Of a stretch of 64,000 nucleotides of DNA, positions 50,413 through 59,695 are shown piece after piece (the first letter of the stretch is position 1; every line of letters starts with the position of its first letter). Location of the stretch: positions 2,232,001-2,296,000 of the forward strand of contig NZ_CP041360.1 in the NCBI RefSeq assembly GCF_006965485.1, in the 5' to 3' direction. The notes below the pieces were generated by a model. It worked only from the letters and a program-made list of their open reading frames with translations. It was not told where the DNA came from and made no database searches. The position numbers were made by a program, and so were the translations under genes. The DNA comes from Spirosoma sp. KCTC 42546. Lineage in GTDB: Bacteria; Bacteroidota; Bacteroidia; Cytophagales; Spirosomataceae.

Positions 50413-51354
50413 ATGACCTTATCACAACTCGATTATATTGTTGCCGTAGATACGTATCGGCATTTTGCGACCGCAGCAGAAGCCTGTCATGTAACGCAGC
50501 CAACATTGAGCATGCAGATTCAAAAGCTGGAAGATGAACTGGGTATTCTGGTTTTTGACCGATCAAAGCAACCTGTAGTACCAACCGAAACAGGGCAGGC
50601 TATTCTGGCTCAGGCACGGGATGTATTACGGGCTGCCCAGCGAATTCCTGAACTGGTCAGTGAATCGAAAGACGATTTTCGGGGTGATTTCAGAATTGGG
50701 ATCATCCCAACGCTGGCTCCGTATCTGCTGCCCTATTTTATCGGCGAATTTATAGCCAAATACCCGGCCGTATCGGTACAAATTCAGGAGTTAGTGACAG
50801 AACAGGTTGTTGAACGACTTCGGAATGGATTAATTGATGTAGGTCTGGTTGTTACGCCCCTGGCAGAAAATGGCATTACTGAAATCCCGTTATTTCAGGA
50901 GCCTTTTGTCGTCTACGCTGCCGAATCAAACCCATTACTTGCCAACTCAACCATTGCTCCCGCTGATCTGGATACGGATGGACTTTGGCTGCTCACCGAA
51001 GGCCACTGCTTTCGTAACCAGGTTATGAACCTGTGCGGGGCAGATCGGCAAGCCAACGGGACAACGGCCCTGCGCTATGAAACAGGATCACTCGAAACAT
51101 TGATCAAGCTAATTGACAAACAGGGAGGATTTACATTATTGCCCTATCTGGCTACACTGGATATGGATACCATCCGCCAGGCACGACTTCGCCCATTCGA
51201 TCAGCCCCAACCGGTCCGGGAAGTAAGTCTTGTGATGCATCGAAGCTTCCTTAAGCGTAAACTTATTAACACATTCAGGGACGAAATTTTAGCTCATTTG
51301 CCAGATGAATTGGCTACAAAAGGAAAAAAAGGGAAACTGGTTGGCTTGACGTAA
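50413..51354 (+). CDS. oxyR: LysR-family peroxide sensor OxyR
   Basis: A 313-residue LysR-type regulator. The N-terminal helix-turn-helix is YIVAVDTYRHFATAAEACHV, TQPTLSMQIQKLEDELG. The ligand domain holds EGHCFRNQVMNLCG, where Cys199 and Cys208 have the same numbers as the redox pair of E. coli OxyR; the disulfide should activate it. TRSK-type linker and end are normal. It is a single gene near the peroxiredoxin/AhpD pair, whose promoter carries a matching half-site. Confidence 0.92.
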   Translation: MTLSQLDYIVAVDTYRHFATAAEACHVTQPTLSMQIQKLEDELGILVFDRSKQPVVPTETGQAILAQARDVLRAAQRIPELVSESKDDFRGDFRIGIIPTLAPYLLPYFIGEFIAKYPAVSVQIQELVTEQVVERLRNGLIDVGLVVTPLAENGITEIPLFQEPFVVYAAESNPLLANSTIAPADLDTDGLWLLTEGHCFRNQVMNLCGADRQANGTTALRYETGSLETLIKLIDKQGGFTLLPYLATLDMDTIRQARLRPFDQPQPVREVSLVMHRSFLKRKLINTFRDEILAHLPDELATKGKKGKLVGLT

Positions 51355-51479
51355 CCATGATAAACAAGTAATAATAAACCCATACGCGTTTAAATTGGGT
51401 TATAAGAAAACATTTCCTTTTTCGAATAGGGTAATTGAGCGCTGAGTTACCGTTTACTATAAATCCGTCAATAGAGGTC

Positions 51480-51487
51480 TATATTTG
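51480..51487 (+). promoter_or_regulatory. -7 promoter box upstream of the Ig-repeat protein gene
   Basis: TATATTTG, exact TAnnTTTG, 45 bases before the ATG at 51533. No TTG at a proper -33 position. Confidence 0.45.
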
Positions 51488-51532
51488 CTCTGTTCATTGA
51501 TTAATACCTAACCCATAGCCCGATCACTACAT

Positions 51533-53980
51533 ATGCCCTACCATCTACCCTCAACTAGTTCGCTTAAACACATCAGGCAACGTCTGCTGACAAGTCTATT
51601 CCTCCTTATTCAACTTGCCTGTGCCAGCCGTTTATCAGCACAAACGCTCGATACAGAGCCGCTAAGCGTGACCGCAATTTGTCCAGGCGCGCAACTGGAT
51701 GTCACTGGTTTTAGAACCACAGCTGCTGATGGCTACGCGATACAGCTATCTGACGGCGGAGCGACCTATACCGAAATTCCTTCAGTCTTTGTATCGGCAT
51801 CGGGTCGTTATGAAATTGTATACAGGGCTACAATTCCAGTCGGTACACCCGCCGGAACAAATTACCGGATTCGGGTAGTATCAAAAAATCCAGATATCAA
51901 TGGAAGCCCAAGCCCGACCATTCTGACCGTAAAGGCCGCACCAGCCGCACCAACGGCAATCAACTCCTATAGTTACTGCCAGCAAACAGCGGCTTTATCG
52001 CTTTCTGCTACGGGTACGGGGTTAAAATGGTACGACGCATCCGGAAAAACCTTCGCTACAGCGCCTACGCCGTCAACCGATATACCAGGGACGGTAAGCT
52101 ATTTTGTGACTCAAACGACGGATAATTGTGAAAGCGCGCGGGCCGAAATTAAGGTAACCACCAAATCCACACCAGGTGCACCGGGCACTGTGGCACTGTC
52201 AGTCTGTCAGAACTCCCCAACTCAGTCACTTTCGGCCACTGGCCAGAACTTACGATGGTACACCACCGAAACAGGCGGTACTGGTATAACAACGTCGCCA
52301 ACCTACAGTACCAGCCAGACGGGTCAGACAAGCTATTACGTTAGCCAAAGTCTGGAAGGTTGTGAAGGCCCTCGCGCCCTGCTGGCGGTTGTAGTAAAGC
52401 CCATCCCATCTGCACCGGCTGTAACGCCAAAGACGATTTGTCAGTTTGCATCGGCTGAAGCCGTAACGGCCATAGGTGAGGGGCTAACCTGGTACAACAC
52501 CGATGGAAACAAGTTTGGTGCCGCTCCGACAATCACCACCGACAAAGGGGGGGCGTTTTCGCTGCTGGTGACGCAAACCGTAAATGGCTGCGAAAGCCCA
52601 AAGTCTACGTTGGTTGTTACAATTTCAACAACACCTGTTCCAACTGTTAGTAAGGCAACGGTTGAACTTTGTCAGGGAACTACTGCGCAGCCGCTGGAGG
52701 CTACGGGTACAAATCTGAAATGGACCGACCCGAGTGGTAACGTGACAACAACAGCCCCAACACCACCCACGCTGACTGTTTCCTCCAATCCGAATGGGGA
52801 TGTGTATTATGTGACGCAAACGGCCAATGGGTGCGAAAGTGCGAAAGTGGCCATCACCGTATTTGTTCAGGCGCTACCCGCTATGTCTATAACGGGCAGT
52901 ACTACCGCCAATCTGGGATTAGAGGTGCCCCTGAAACTAACCTTTACGGGCATAGGGCCATACCGCTATAAATTGTCGACTGGGTTAACCGGAACCGCCA
53001 TAAAAGACACAACCATTCTGGTTCTGCCAGAGAAAACGACTGTTTACCAGGTTACTGAAGTAAGCAATAAATGCGGAACCGGATTGCCCAACAATGGATC
53101 GTCAGCTACGGTCACTGTCCTTGTGCCTACTATTCAGACCTTAGCTCTTACCTCAACAACCCTCTGTGCGGGCGCTAGTTTGACAACGCGTTTCTCAACA
53201 TCAGGGGTATTCAATTCGGGGAGCGTTTTTAAGCTTCAACTGGCTCGGATTGAAACGGATACGACAAAAGTATCTTATGTGGATGTACCGAATAGCCTGG
53301 CTACGGATGGGCAAGTGACCGGTACGATTCCAACCAATACAACGGGCGGTACCTACCGGGTGCGTGTTGTAGCAACGAATCCCAAAATCCCGGTTAATGG
53401 AAGCGTTAGTTCAACCTTACTGACCGTTCGACCGCTGGCCGCAGCCACACTTACCGGGAACCAGACCATTTACGAGGGACAACCTGCCAGTTTATCCGTC
53501 GTGTTTTCAGGCGATGCGCCCTGGAACTTCGCCTATCGTGACAGTACTGGAACTGGACTGGGTACGGTTCAGTCATTGACCGCCACCACAAACCCCTATG
53601 CCTTTGCCGTAAACCCCAGGAAAACCACGTCTTATTTTCTGACATCCGTTAGCAATGTATGTGGCGCAGGTACATTAACAGCTCGCGTGGTAACGGTGAC
53701 GGTGAATCCACTATTGGGAATTGAGGACCAATTGCTGACCGAAGCAGTGGAGGTCTATCCTGTTCCAGCCATCACAAGTCTGACGGTCCGAATCAACGGC
53801 TTATCGGCGACACAAACGGCGCTTCTGGAAATTACGGATATGACTGGCTACACAACTACCCGGCAGGAAACCCGACAGGCTACATCGTCGGTTTCGCTCG
53901 ATCAATATCCAGCCGGTACGTATATTTTAAACATACGGGTCGGGGATAGGAAGGCATCTAAGCGAATTGTGAAGTTGTAA
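51533..53980 (+). CDS. large secreted Ig-like repeat protein with T9SS sorting domain
   Basis: An 815-residue surface or secreted protein with an N-terminal signal (about 18-36). An opening beta domain is followed by about four tandem Ig-like repeats of roughly 80 residues, each with a Cys near its start and the signature LSATGTGLKWYD or LEATGTNLKWTD, YYVTQT..GCES. Then come two longer beta domains with a second copy of the opening type (FNSGSVFKLQLARIE). The C-terminal VEVYPVPAITSLTVRINGLS to AGTYILNIRVGDRKASKRIV is a type IX secretion sorting domain. It probably acts as an adhesin or matrix protein. Confidence 0.85.
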   Translation: MPYHLPSTSSLKHIRQRLLTSLFLLIQLACASRLSAQTLDTEPLSVTAICPGAQLDVTGFRTTAADGYAIQLSDGGATYTEIPSVFVSASGRYEIVYRATIPVGTPAGTNYRIRVVSKNPDINGSPSPTILTVKAAPAAPTAINSYSYCQQTAALSLSATGTGLKWYDASGKTFATAPTPSTDIPGTVSYFVTQTTDNCESARAEIKVTTKSTPGAPGTVALSVCQNSPTQSLSATGQNLRWYTTETGGTGITTSPTYSTSQTGQTSYYVSQSLEGCEGPRALLAVVVKPIPSAPAVTPKTICQFASAEAVTAIGEGLTWYNTDGNKFGAAPTITTDKGGAFSLLVTQTVNGCESPKSTLVVTISTTPVPTVSKATVELCQGTTAQPLEATGTNLKWTDPSGNVTTTAPTPPTLTVSSNPNGDVYYVTQTANGCESAKVAITVFVQALPAMSITGSTTANLGLEVPLKLTFTGIGPYRYKLSTGLTGTAIKDTTILVLPEKTTVYQVTEVSNKCGTGLPNNGSSATVTVLVPTIQTLALTSTTLCAGASLTTRFSTSGVFNSGSVFKLQLARIETDTTKVSYVDVPNSLATDGQVTGTIPTNTTGGTYRVRVVATNPKIPVNGSVSSTLLTVRPLAAATLTGNQTIYEGQPASLSVVFSGDAPWNFAYRDSTGTGLGTVQSLTATTNPYAFAVNPRKTTSYFLTSVSNVCGAGTLTARVVTVTVNPLLGIEDQLLTEAVEVYPVPAITSLTVRINGLSATQTALLEITDMTGYTTTRQETRQATSSVSLDQYPAGTYILNIRVGDRKASKRIVKL

Positions 53981-54017
53981 AAAGTAGTTCAAGTCTGGTG
54001 TAAATCCAACCGGCGGC

Positions 54018-54063
54018 AGGTTGTAGGCTGGCACGGGTAACTGCCCTCATCGGCCTACAACCT
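54018..54063. terminator. bidirectional hairpin between convergent genes
   Basis: AGGTTGTAGGC (54018-54028) and GCCTACAACCT (54053-54063) pair perfectly, with an inner GGG/CCC pair. The right arm overlaps the stop codon of the convergent metallopeptidase gene. Confidence 0.7.
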
Positions 54064-54873
54064 ACTCTTTTTCTCTCGTTCCAATCGGTGATATACATTA
54101 CTAAAATCGTTGCCGTTTGCAATAGCATTGGATAAGGCTGGTACACCTGCCCGGCCTACTTTAGCGAGCCAGCGAGCCACTTCGTCGGCGGCTGTTTGAT
54201 AAGCCAGCATGGTATGGGTAGGATTGTTTCCAAAAAAATCGTGGGTGGTTTCAAGCTCCGAGAGCTTTAACATCGGGCGTGGGCGAATGTGCATGGATCT
54301 TGTTTCAGGCCATTCTGATCTGTTGCGTGATGAACTATCTGGATGCTCCCATATCGTTGGGTTGCTGAATCGGTAATCCACCATTAAGGCAAGGCCTTCG
54401 TTGAACCATTGGGGAATCTGTCGTTTAACCCGCCACCAGCCCAGCCGGGTAAATAATTCATCGTGGCACAGTTCATGGGCAATTACATCAGCATTGTTGC
54501 CATCCGGGCCCAGCACCAAATACGAGTCTCCCCAGGGCATTCCCAAACTACAGCCAGCTCCTTCTCCACCAGCACAATACTGCTCGTAATCAGCTTGTTG
54601 AGGACAGTAAATCAGGATAGCTCCCCCACGTTGGGCACCCCAGAAGCGTTTAATACGAAGCTGAGCTGTTCGAACATGTTGGCGGAGTTGTTTATGTTGC
54701 TGGCTTGTAGCGGCCTGATGCACATAAACCGTTGGCATACCCGTGAGTGGTCGAAAGTTTGCCGACTGGCTAACCCGAATACACTGAATCAGTTGTGGGT
54801 AAAGGAATAAAAAGCCAATTGGCAGAACAATCAGCAGGGGTAAACTATAACGGAGCAGTACGTTTCCACGCAT
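54055..54873 (-). CDS. membrane-anchored zinc metallopeptidase-like protein (gluzincin type)
   Basis: A 272-residue protein with an N-terminal membrane segment (LLRYSLPLLIVLPIGFLFLY). The zinc signature is VIAHELCHDELFTRLGWW (H-E-x-x-H near 136-140), with the third ligand expected in NEGLALMVDYRF about 22 residues later, the Glu-containing helix of gluzincins. A pre-domain with AILIYCPQQADYEQYC precedes it. No pro-domain or partner gene is visible. Its substrates are unknown. The active-site pattern is complete, so it should be an active peptidase. Confidence 0.72.
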   Translation of the reverse strand: MRGNVLLRYSLPLLIVLPIGFLFLYPQLIQCIRVSQSANFRPLTGMPTVYVHQAATSQQHKQLRQHVRTAQLRIKRFWGAQRGGAILIYCPQQADYEQYCAGGEGAGCSLGMPWGDSYLVLGPDGNNADVIAHELCHDELFTRLGWWRVKRQIPQWFNEGLALMVDYRFSNPTIWEHPDSSSRNRSEWPETRSMHIRPRPMLKLSELETTHDFFGNNPTHTMLAYQTAADEVARWLAKVGRAGVPALSNAIANGNDFSNVYHRLEREKKSRL

Positions 54874-54938
54874 GAAAAGGTCAACGGATCAGACCGGTTG
54901 TTTATTGGCTTCGCGATTTTTTGAGCAATGTAACTGGT

Positions 54939-55670
54939 TTATTTAGCTGAACTAAATCGATACAGGAATGGGGCTTTATGAGCGCCCCCGCTGTATTGCT
55001 TATCCAGACGCTCCAGAATACCCAGACTTAGCATCTTGCGCTGAAAACCGGATCGATGTAGTTTCTGATCCAGAATGGTTTCGTACAGGCGTTGTAAATC
55101 AGCCATTGTAAAGATTTCGGAGAGCAGATTGAAGCCAATTAGTTTCCGATCAAGGTCGGTGCGCAACGTGTCTAATGCCTTCTGAACAATGGTTTGATGA
55201 TCCTGCATAAGCGGAGGAAGATTGGCTAAATCGTACCAGCCACAACTATCCGACAGGGAGTCCGGAATGGGCACTGCTTTCGTAAAATCAACTAAGGCGT
55301 AATAGCCTACTGAAACGAACCGGCTGAGCAACCAATGATTCTCCCTGGGCGTTAATCCTTTAGCTGTCATGATAGCCCGCATCGGGCTTGGGTCGTGGCG
55401 ATTAAGATCGCCAAAGACATAAAATTGCTCCAGGTAAATATCATGCAAACCTGTTCGCTCCGATAAAACCCGTCGGGCCGCATCGTTCAAATTTTCAGTT
55501 GTTAGAATAAATCCGCCCGGCAACGCCATCAACCCGGTGTTACGATACTCCAACAGAAGAATCTTCAACTGATTTTGGTGAAACCCAAAAATGACCGTGT
55601 CGATGGCCAGACCTGGTAAAAAACCTGAACCGTCTGTTTTACTCTCTTCCGGGTGTAACTGATCATTCAT
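54939..55670 (-). CDS. Nudix-fold transcriptional regulator (NrtR/AraR-like), second copy
   Basis: A 243-residue paralogue of the regulator at 22429: IDTVIFGFHQNQLKILLLEY, ALPGGFILTTENLNDAARRV, LSERTGLHDIYLEQFYVFGD. Its Nudix box has RVLSER, again lacking the catalytic glutamate pair, so it is a sensor rather than a hydrolase. The winged helix (about 180-235) has FTMADLQRLYETILDQKLHR. It is divergent from a carboxylesterase gene, with a 31-bp inverted repeat between. ATG 55670 is used (MNDQLHPEE); a start at 55691 is less likely. Confidence 0.86.
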   Translation of the reverse strand: MNDQLHPEESKTDGSGFLPGLAIDTVIFGFHQNQLKILLLEYRNTGLMALPGGFILTTENLNDAARRVLSERTGLHDIYLEQFYVFGDLNRHDPSPMRAIMTAKGLTPRENHWLLSRFVSVGYYALVDFTKAVPIPDSLSDSCGWYDLANLPPLMQDHQTIVQKALDTLRTDLDRKLIGFNLLSEIFTMADLQRLYETILDQKLHRSGFQRKMLSLGILERLDKQYSGGAHKAPFLYRFSSAK

Positions 55671-55725
55671 GCCATTAAAATTTAGCCGCAAGTAACAAAA
55701 ATTTTGGCCGTCTCACTCGAAGCGT

Positions 55726-55756
55726 CTATTATTGTATCAATTTGTTACAATAATAG
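55726..55756. promoter_or_regulatory. 31-bp inverted repeat, likely operator of the second Nudix regulator
   Basis: CTATTATTGTA (55726-55736) and TACAATAATAG (55746-55756) are perfect reverse complements around a 9-base spacer. It lies 55 bases from the regulator start and 85 bases from the carboxylesterase start. Its half-sites are unlike those of the first Nudix regulator (CGTA/TACG), consistent with a separate ligand and regulon. Binding is inferred. Confidence 0.65.
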
Positions 55757-55840
55757 AAATACTTCCTTATCTAATTGACTGATTAGGGAGTAAATAGATG
55801 TAAGCCAACCTTTTTTCACGATTACACAAAACTGATTGAC

Positions 55841-57469
55841 ATGAAAACCCTTTTTATGCTTTCATTGCTGACTGTGCCATTCGCCCATTTGGCCGTGGCT
55901 CAGTCGACTAATGCGCCCCAGGCTAAAACTGCCAATGGGATGGTGGAAGGCGTTACCGAAGCCAGCGGCATTCGCGCTTTCAAAGGAATTCCCTTTGCTC
56001 AACCGCCAGTTGGCGACTTGCGCTGGAAAGAGCCACAACCCACCAAAAACTGGACGGGGGTACGTAAAGCCGACCATTTTGGTCCACGTGCCATGCAGGG
56101 CAACATTTTTGGAGACATGGGTTTCCGCTCGGATGGTATGAGCGAAGATTGTCTCTATCTGAATGTGTGGACTCCTGCCAAATCATCCAATGAGAAACTC
56201 CCTGTATTAGTGTATTTCTATGGCGGTGGATTTGTAGCGGGCGATGGCTCTGAGTCACGTTATGACGGCGAAAGTATGGCCCGTAAAGGCATTGTGGCCC
56301 TCACGGTCAACTACCGGCTAGGCGTATTTGGCTTTATGGCCCATCCTGAGTTAACCAAAGAATCTCCCCACCACGCATCAAGCAACTATGGCTATCTGGA
56401 CCAGGCGGCTGCTCTCAAATGGGTACAGCAGAACATTGCTGCCTTTGGTGGCGACCCCAAGCGGGTTACTATTGCTGGTGAATCGGCAGGCTCGGTTTCG
56501 GTCAGTGCGCAAATGGTCTCGCCTTTATCGAAGAACCTGATTGCAGGTGCTATTGGCGAAAGTGGTTCATTACTAGGAACACTGCCACCTGCGCCACTGG
56601 CTACTGCCGAGGCAATGGGCGTTAAGTTTGCAACCGGTGCCGGTGCTAATTCGCTGGCCGAGCTACGGGCAATGTCGGCAGAAAAGCTACTCGAAGCCAC
56701 TACCAAGCCAGGTGTACCTTGGTTTACATCGGCTTTAGACGGCTATTTCTTCCCTAAATCGCCGGTTGAGCTATTCGCAGCTGGTGAACAGGCGCATGTG
56801 CCCTTGCTGGTTGGCTGGAATTCGGAGGAAATGAATTATCGGTCTGTACTGGGTAAAGAGCAACCTACGGTAGATAATTATACGGCCGCCGTGAAGAAAC
56901 TCTATCCTGAACGCGCTGAGGAAGTATTGAAATTATACCCAGCCAGTTCGGATGAGCAGGTGCTCCAGGCCGCTACGGATTTAGCCAGCGATCGTTTTAT
57001 TGGCTACAGCACCTGGCGTTGGTCTGATCTACAGGCGAAAACGGGTGGTAAGCCTGTATACCGCTATCTATACGCACGGCCCCGCCCAGCTATGACGGCT
57101 GCCATGGGCGATGCTGCTCCTGGTTTAGCCGGTGGTGTTGTTAGAGGGGGTGATGCATCGGCTATGAAAATAGCTCCGGCACGTGGAGCCGTGCATTCTG
57201 CCGAAATTGAGTACGCCATGGGTAATCTGGCCAGCAATAAAACCTATGCCTGGACGCCCGACGATTATAAGGTGTCGGAAGTGATGCAGAATTACTTCGC
57301 CAACTTTATAAAAACCGGGAATCCCAACGGAACCGGTTTGCCGAAATGGTCGGCAGTGAGCGGTGACAAAGAGGCTCCCTTCATGCTGATCGATGTAAAC
57401 ACCCACCCTGAAACGGAGAAAAATCGGGCGCGGTACCTGTTTCTGGATCAACTGAGTGCCAAACAGTAA
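55841..57469 (+). CDS. secreted type-B carboxylesterase
   Basis: A 542-residue esterase/lipase with signal peptide KTLFMLSLLTVPFAHLAVA. The nucleophile is Ser215 in GESAGSVS, the oxyanion loop is YGGGF, and SEDCLYLNVW, NYRLGVFGF and the C-terminal HSAEIEYAMGN (catalytic His) follow the family. It is a different subgroup from the esterase at 14456, with a canonical GESAG elbow. The divergent Nudix regulator and the inverted repeat upstream suggest it is an inducible catabolic gene. Confidence 0.9.
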   Translation: MKTLFMLSLLTVPFAHLAVAQSTNAPQAKTANGMVEGVTEASGIRAFKGIPFAQPPVGDLRWKEPQPTKNWTGVRKADHFGPRAMQGNIFGDMGFRSDGMSEDCLYLNVWTPAKSSNEKLPVLVYFYGGGFVAGDGSESRYDGESMARKGIVALTVNYRLGVFGFMAHPELTKESPHHASSNYGYLDQAAALKWVQQNIAAFGGDPKRVTIAGESAGSVSVSAQMVSPLSKNLIAGAIGESGSLLGTLPPAPLATAEAMGVKFATGAGANSLAELRAMSAEKLLEATTKPGVPWFTSALDGYFFPKSPVELFAAGEQAHVPLLVGWNSEEMNYRSVLGKEQPTVDNYTAAVKKLYPERAEEVLKLYPASSDEQVLQAATDLASDRFIGYSTWRWSDLQAKTGGKPVYRYLYARPRPAMTAAMGDAAPGLAGGVVRGGDASAMKIAPARGAVHSAEIEYAMGNLASNKTYAWTPDDYKVSEVMQNYFANFIKTGNPNGTGLPKWSAVSGDKEAPFMLIDVNTHPETEKNRARYLFLDQLSAKQ

Positions 57470-57475
57470 TTGGTT

Positions 57476-57561
57476 AATAGTGGGAGTCGTGTAGTGGTGC
57501 AGTAGTGTAGTAGTTCCTAAAACCTACTACACTACTGCACCACTACACGACTCCCACTATT
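57476..57561. repeat. palindromic tandem-word element E10, perfect 38-bp arms
   Basis: Arms at 57476-57513 and 57524-57561 are perfect reverse complements over a 10-base loop. The arm is AATAGTGGGAGTCGTGTAGT followed by GGTGCAGTAGTGTAGTAG, built of GTAGT/GTAGTGG words. It begins 7 bases after the carboxylesterase stop, and its right arm overlaps the last bases (TAA, minus strand) of the convergent oxidoreductase gene. Confidence 0.95.
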
Positions 57562-58858
57562 ATTTACTGATCATCTCCGCTACTTCCCGACCCGTTTGCA
57601 TGGCTGCGTTGAGCGATGGATAGGCCGTTTGATCACCACACTGGTAGAGATTAGGACCTGGCTGGAGGGATTTACGAAGTGCGTCTTCGCCTGCCTGTTC
57701 TGGAGCATAGGCGGGTAACGCACGCGGAATCGAATAGGTGCGCAAATGGTGCCATGCCTGAACTCCCTGGCCGAACCAGCCAACAAGTTCCTGCTTAATC
57801 AGTTCGGCTAAGGCTGTTTCGCTGATGGGTTGTGGTCCTTGTGTACTTACTGAAATCAGGACCTTATCGGCAGGTGCATAGTCGGGGGCAACATCGCTCA
57901 TAATGGCAATATTATGCACCACTGAATTCCGGTTCGTATTGAGAATCAATAACTTTTTCTGCTCAGGGCTGATCGTAAGTTGAGCGGGATCGGCTGAAAA
58001 GTAGGTGCAGGTAGTCTGGTTAAATGCCTGTTCAGTAGGAGCAGGGTTCCCTAACAACGTAGCCGCCTGAGCTGCATCGACGGCCAGCACAACGGCACGG
58101 GCTTTGATTGTCTCGCCAGTACGTAAGCGAACGGTATTGCCCGAAATTCCGTCCACCGGGCTGTTCAGCCGAATCTGTTCAGGGTTCAGGTGGCTCGCTA
58201 CTTGATCGGCAATGGCTATGATGCCTTTTGCGGGTACGGCCCCATCGCCTGAGAAAAACATCCGGAAACAGAATTCGAAGAAATTGCTCGACGTCGTCAG
58301 GTTGTCTTCCAGAAACACACCGCCAAAAAACGGACGGAAAAACCGGTTAATGATTTGCTCTGAAAACCCAAATTCCTGTAAAAAAGCGAGGGTTGTTATG
58401 GACGTTTGGCGGAATAATTCATCAAAGGTCAGGCTTTGGGTTCGGCGCATTAATTCCGCAATACGTAGTTTATCGCCTACGGTTCCCACCGAGGACGCCA
58501 GCGTTTGAAAAATTGATAGCGGCTCCTGAAGTGGATTCTGCAACGTTATCCAGTTCCCCTGATCACGAATGAGCGCACCTGATCGAAAAGGTTTCAAATC
58601 CAGCGCGCTGTAGTTGAGCAATCGCTGCGCTTCCGGATAGGCGGTTAATAAAATCTGAAACCCCCGATCAAGCTGGAACCCATCCACATAATCCGTACGA
58701 ACGCGCCCACCCACACCGTCGCTGGCCTCGAGTACTAGTGCATCAATACCGGCTTGCTTCAGGTAAACGGCACAGGTAAGACCGGCTATGCCAGCGCCAA
58801 TAATAACAACGGGTGAATCCACCGCAACGGCGGGCGGGCCGGGCAAATCAGCAGACAT
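57560..58858 (-). CDS. FAD-dependent amine-oxidase/phytoene-desaturase-like oxidoreductase
   Basis: A 432-residue flavoprotein. VVIIGAGIAGLTCAVYLKQAG is the FAD-binding loop; LVLEASDGVGGRVRTD is the second signature of this superfamily; the C-terminal QCGDQTAYPSLNAAMQTGRE completes the FAD site. The substrate domain has no membrane-desaturase features, so it could be a protoporphyrinogen-oxidase-like or carotenoid-like enzyme, but substrate is not assigned. It converges with the carboxylesterase gene across E10. Confidence 0.85.
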   Translation of the reverse strand: MSADLPGPPAVAVDSPVVIIGAGIAGLTCAVYLKQAGIDALVLEASDGVGGRVRTDYVDGFQLDRGFQILLTAYPEAQRLLNYSALDLKPFRSGALIRDQGNWITLQNPLQEPLSIFQTLASSVGTVGDKLRIAELMRRTQSLTFDELFRQTSITTLAFLQEFGFSEQIINRFFRPFFGGVFLEDNLTTSSNFFEFCFRMFFSGDGAVPAKGIIAIADQVASHLNPEQIRLNSPVDGISGNTVRLRTGETIKARAVVLAVDAAQAATLLGNPAPTEQAFNQTTCTYFSADPAQLTISPEQKKLLILNTNRNSVVHNIAIMSDVAPDYAPADKVLISVSTQGPQPISETALAELIKQELVGWFGQGVQAWHHLRTYSIPRALPAYAPEQAGEDALRKSLQPGPNLYQCGDQTAYPSLNAAMQTGREVAEMISK

Positions 58859-59023
58859 AATTAAATGAGTTGGAAACGTGAATAAAATTCAAAGTTAAAT
58901 GACACGCTAACTGTAGCATAACAGAGATGGCAAAGTTGTAGTACTTTTTTTATAAAATTTGAATTATTTGAAGTTTAAAAAATTTTAAAGCATTGACTAT
59001 CAGTAGGTAATAATTGTGTATTG

Positions 59024-59052
59024 TTGTTTTTTTTTAGAAAATATTAATTTTG
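59024..59052 (+). promoter_or_regulatory. Bacteroidota-type promoter of the pabA/trpG operon
   Basis: A -33 TTG (59024-59026) and a -7 TAATTTTG (59045-59052) are separated by 18 bases, close to the Bacteroidota consensus TTG-N19-TAnnTTTG. The ATG at 59078 follows 25 bases on. The preceding DNA (58859-59023) is very A/T-rich and carries no gene. Confidence 0.65.
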
Positions 59053-59077
59053 TGTCAACAAGTTGCGTTATAGCCGC

Positions 59078-59695
59078 ATGAAACTGTTGGTTGTTGATAA
59101 CTTTGACTCGTTTACGTACATGCTCGTAGATTATCTACAGCAGGCGGGTGCCGTTTGTCGGGTTGTTCGTACTAACGAATCATGGAGCCAACTGACCGAC
59201 GAACCTGTCGATGCGGTTGTATTGTCGCCGGGTCCGGGCGTTCCGGGTCAGGCGGGGCGGCTTATGGATGTGATCGAGTATTATCATCAGCAGGTACCCA
59301 TGTTGGGCGTTTGTTTGGGACATCAGGCTCTGGGTGAATTTTTCGGTGCAAAACTGATACCCGCCCATCGCCCAATGCATGGTAAAGTATCATTGACCCG
59401 CGTGATCGAAAAAGATGTGTTATGGCAAGGGCTACCGACTGAGTTTGATGTAACACGCTATCATTCGTTGGTGCTTACAGACATGCCTGATTCATTGGCC
59501 TGTACTGCTGTTACGCAACAGGATGAAGTAATGGCACTGCGCCATCAGACTTTGCCGATCTGGGGCATTCAGTTTCACCCTGAAGCTGCCTTAACACAAT
59601 ATGGATTACGAATTATTGAAAACTGGATTGAGTTTGTATTGTTTAGGAATAAAAAAACAGATTCTGCCACATCCTTAACCATTGAATACGCATGA
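59078..59695 (+). CDS. pabA/trpG: anthranilate/aminodeoxychorismate synthase glutaminase component
   Basis: A 205-residue class-I glutamine amidotransferase that supplies ammonia to the anthranilate or aminodeoxychorismate synthase. KLLVVDNFDSFTYMLVDYLQ opens the family; GVCLGHQALGEFFG holds the nucleophilic Cys near 79; WGIQFHPEAALTQYG holds the His and Glu. No trpE/pabB is next to it, so it may serve either pathway, which is why two symbols are given. It overlaps the next gene by four bases (ATGA). Confidence 0.88.
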   Translation: MKLLVVDNFDSFTYMLVDYLQQAGAVCRVVRTNESWSQLTDEPVDAVVLSPGPGVPGQAGRLMDVIEYYHQQVPMLGVCLGHQALGEFFGAKLIPAHRPMHGKVSLTRVIEKDVLWQGLPTEFDVTRYHSLVLTDMPDSLACTAVTQQDEVMALRHQTLPIWGIQFHPEAALTQYGLRIIENWIEFVLFRNKKTDSATSLTIEYA

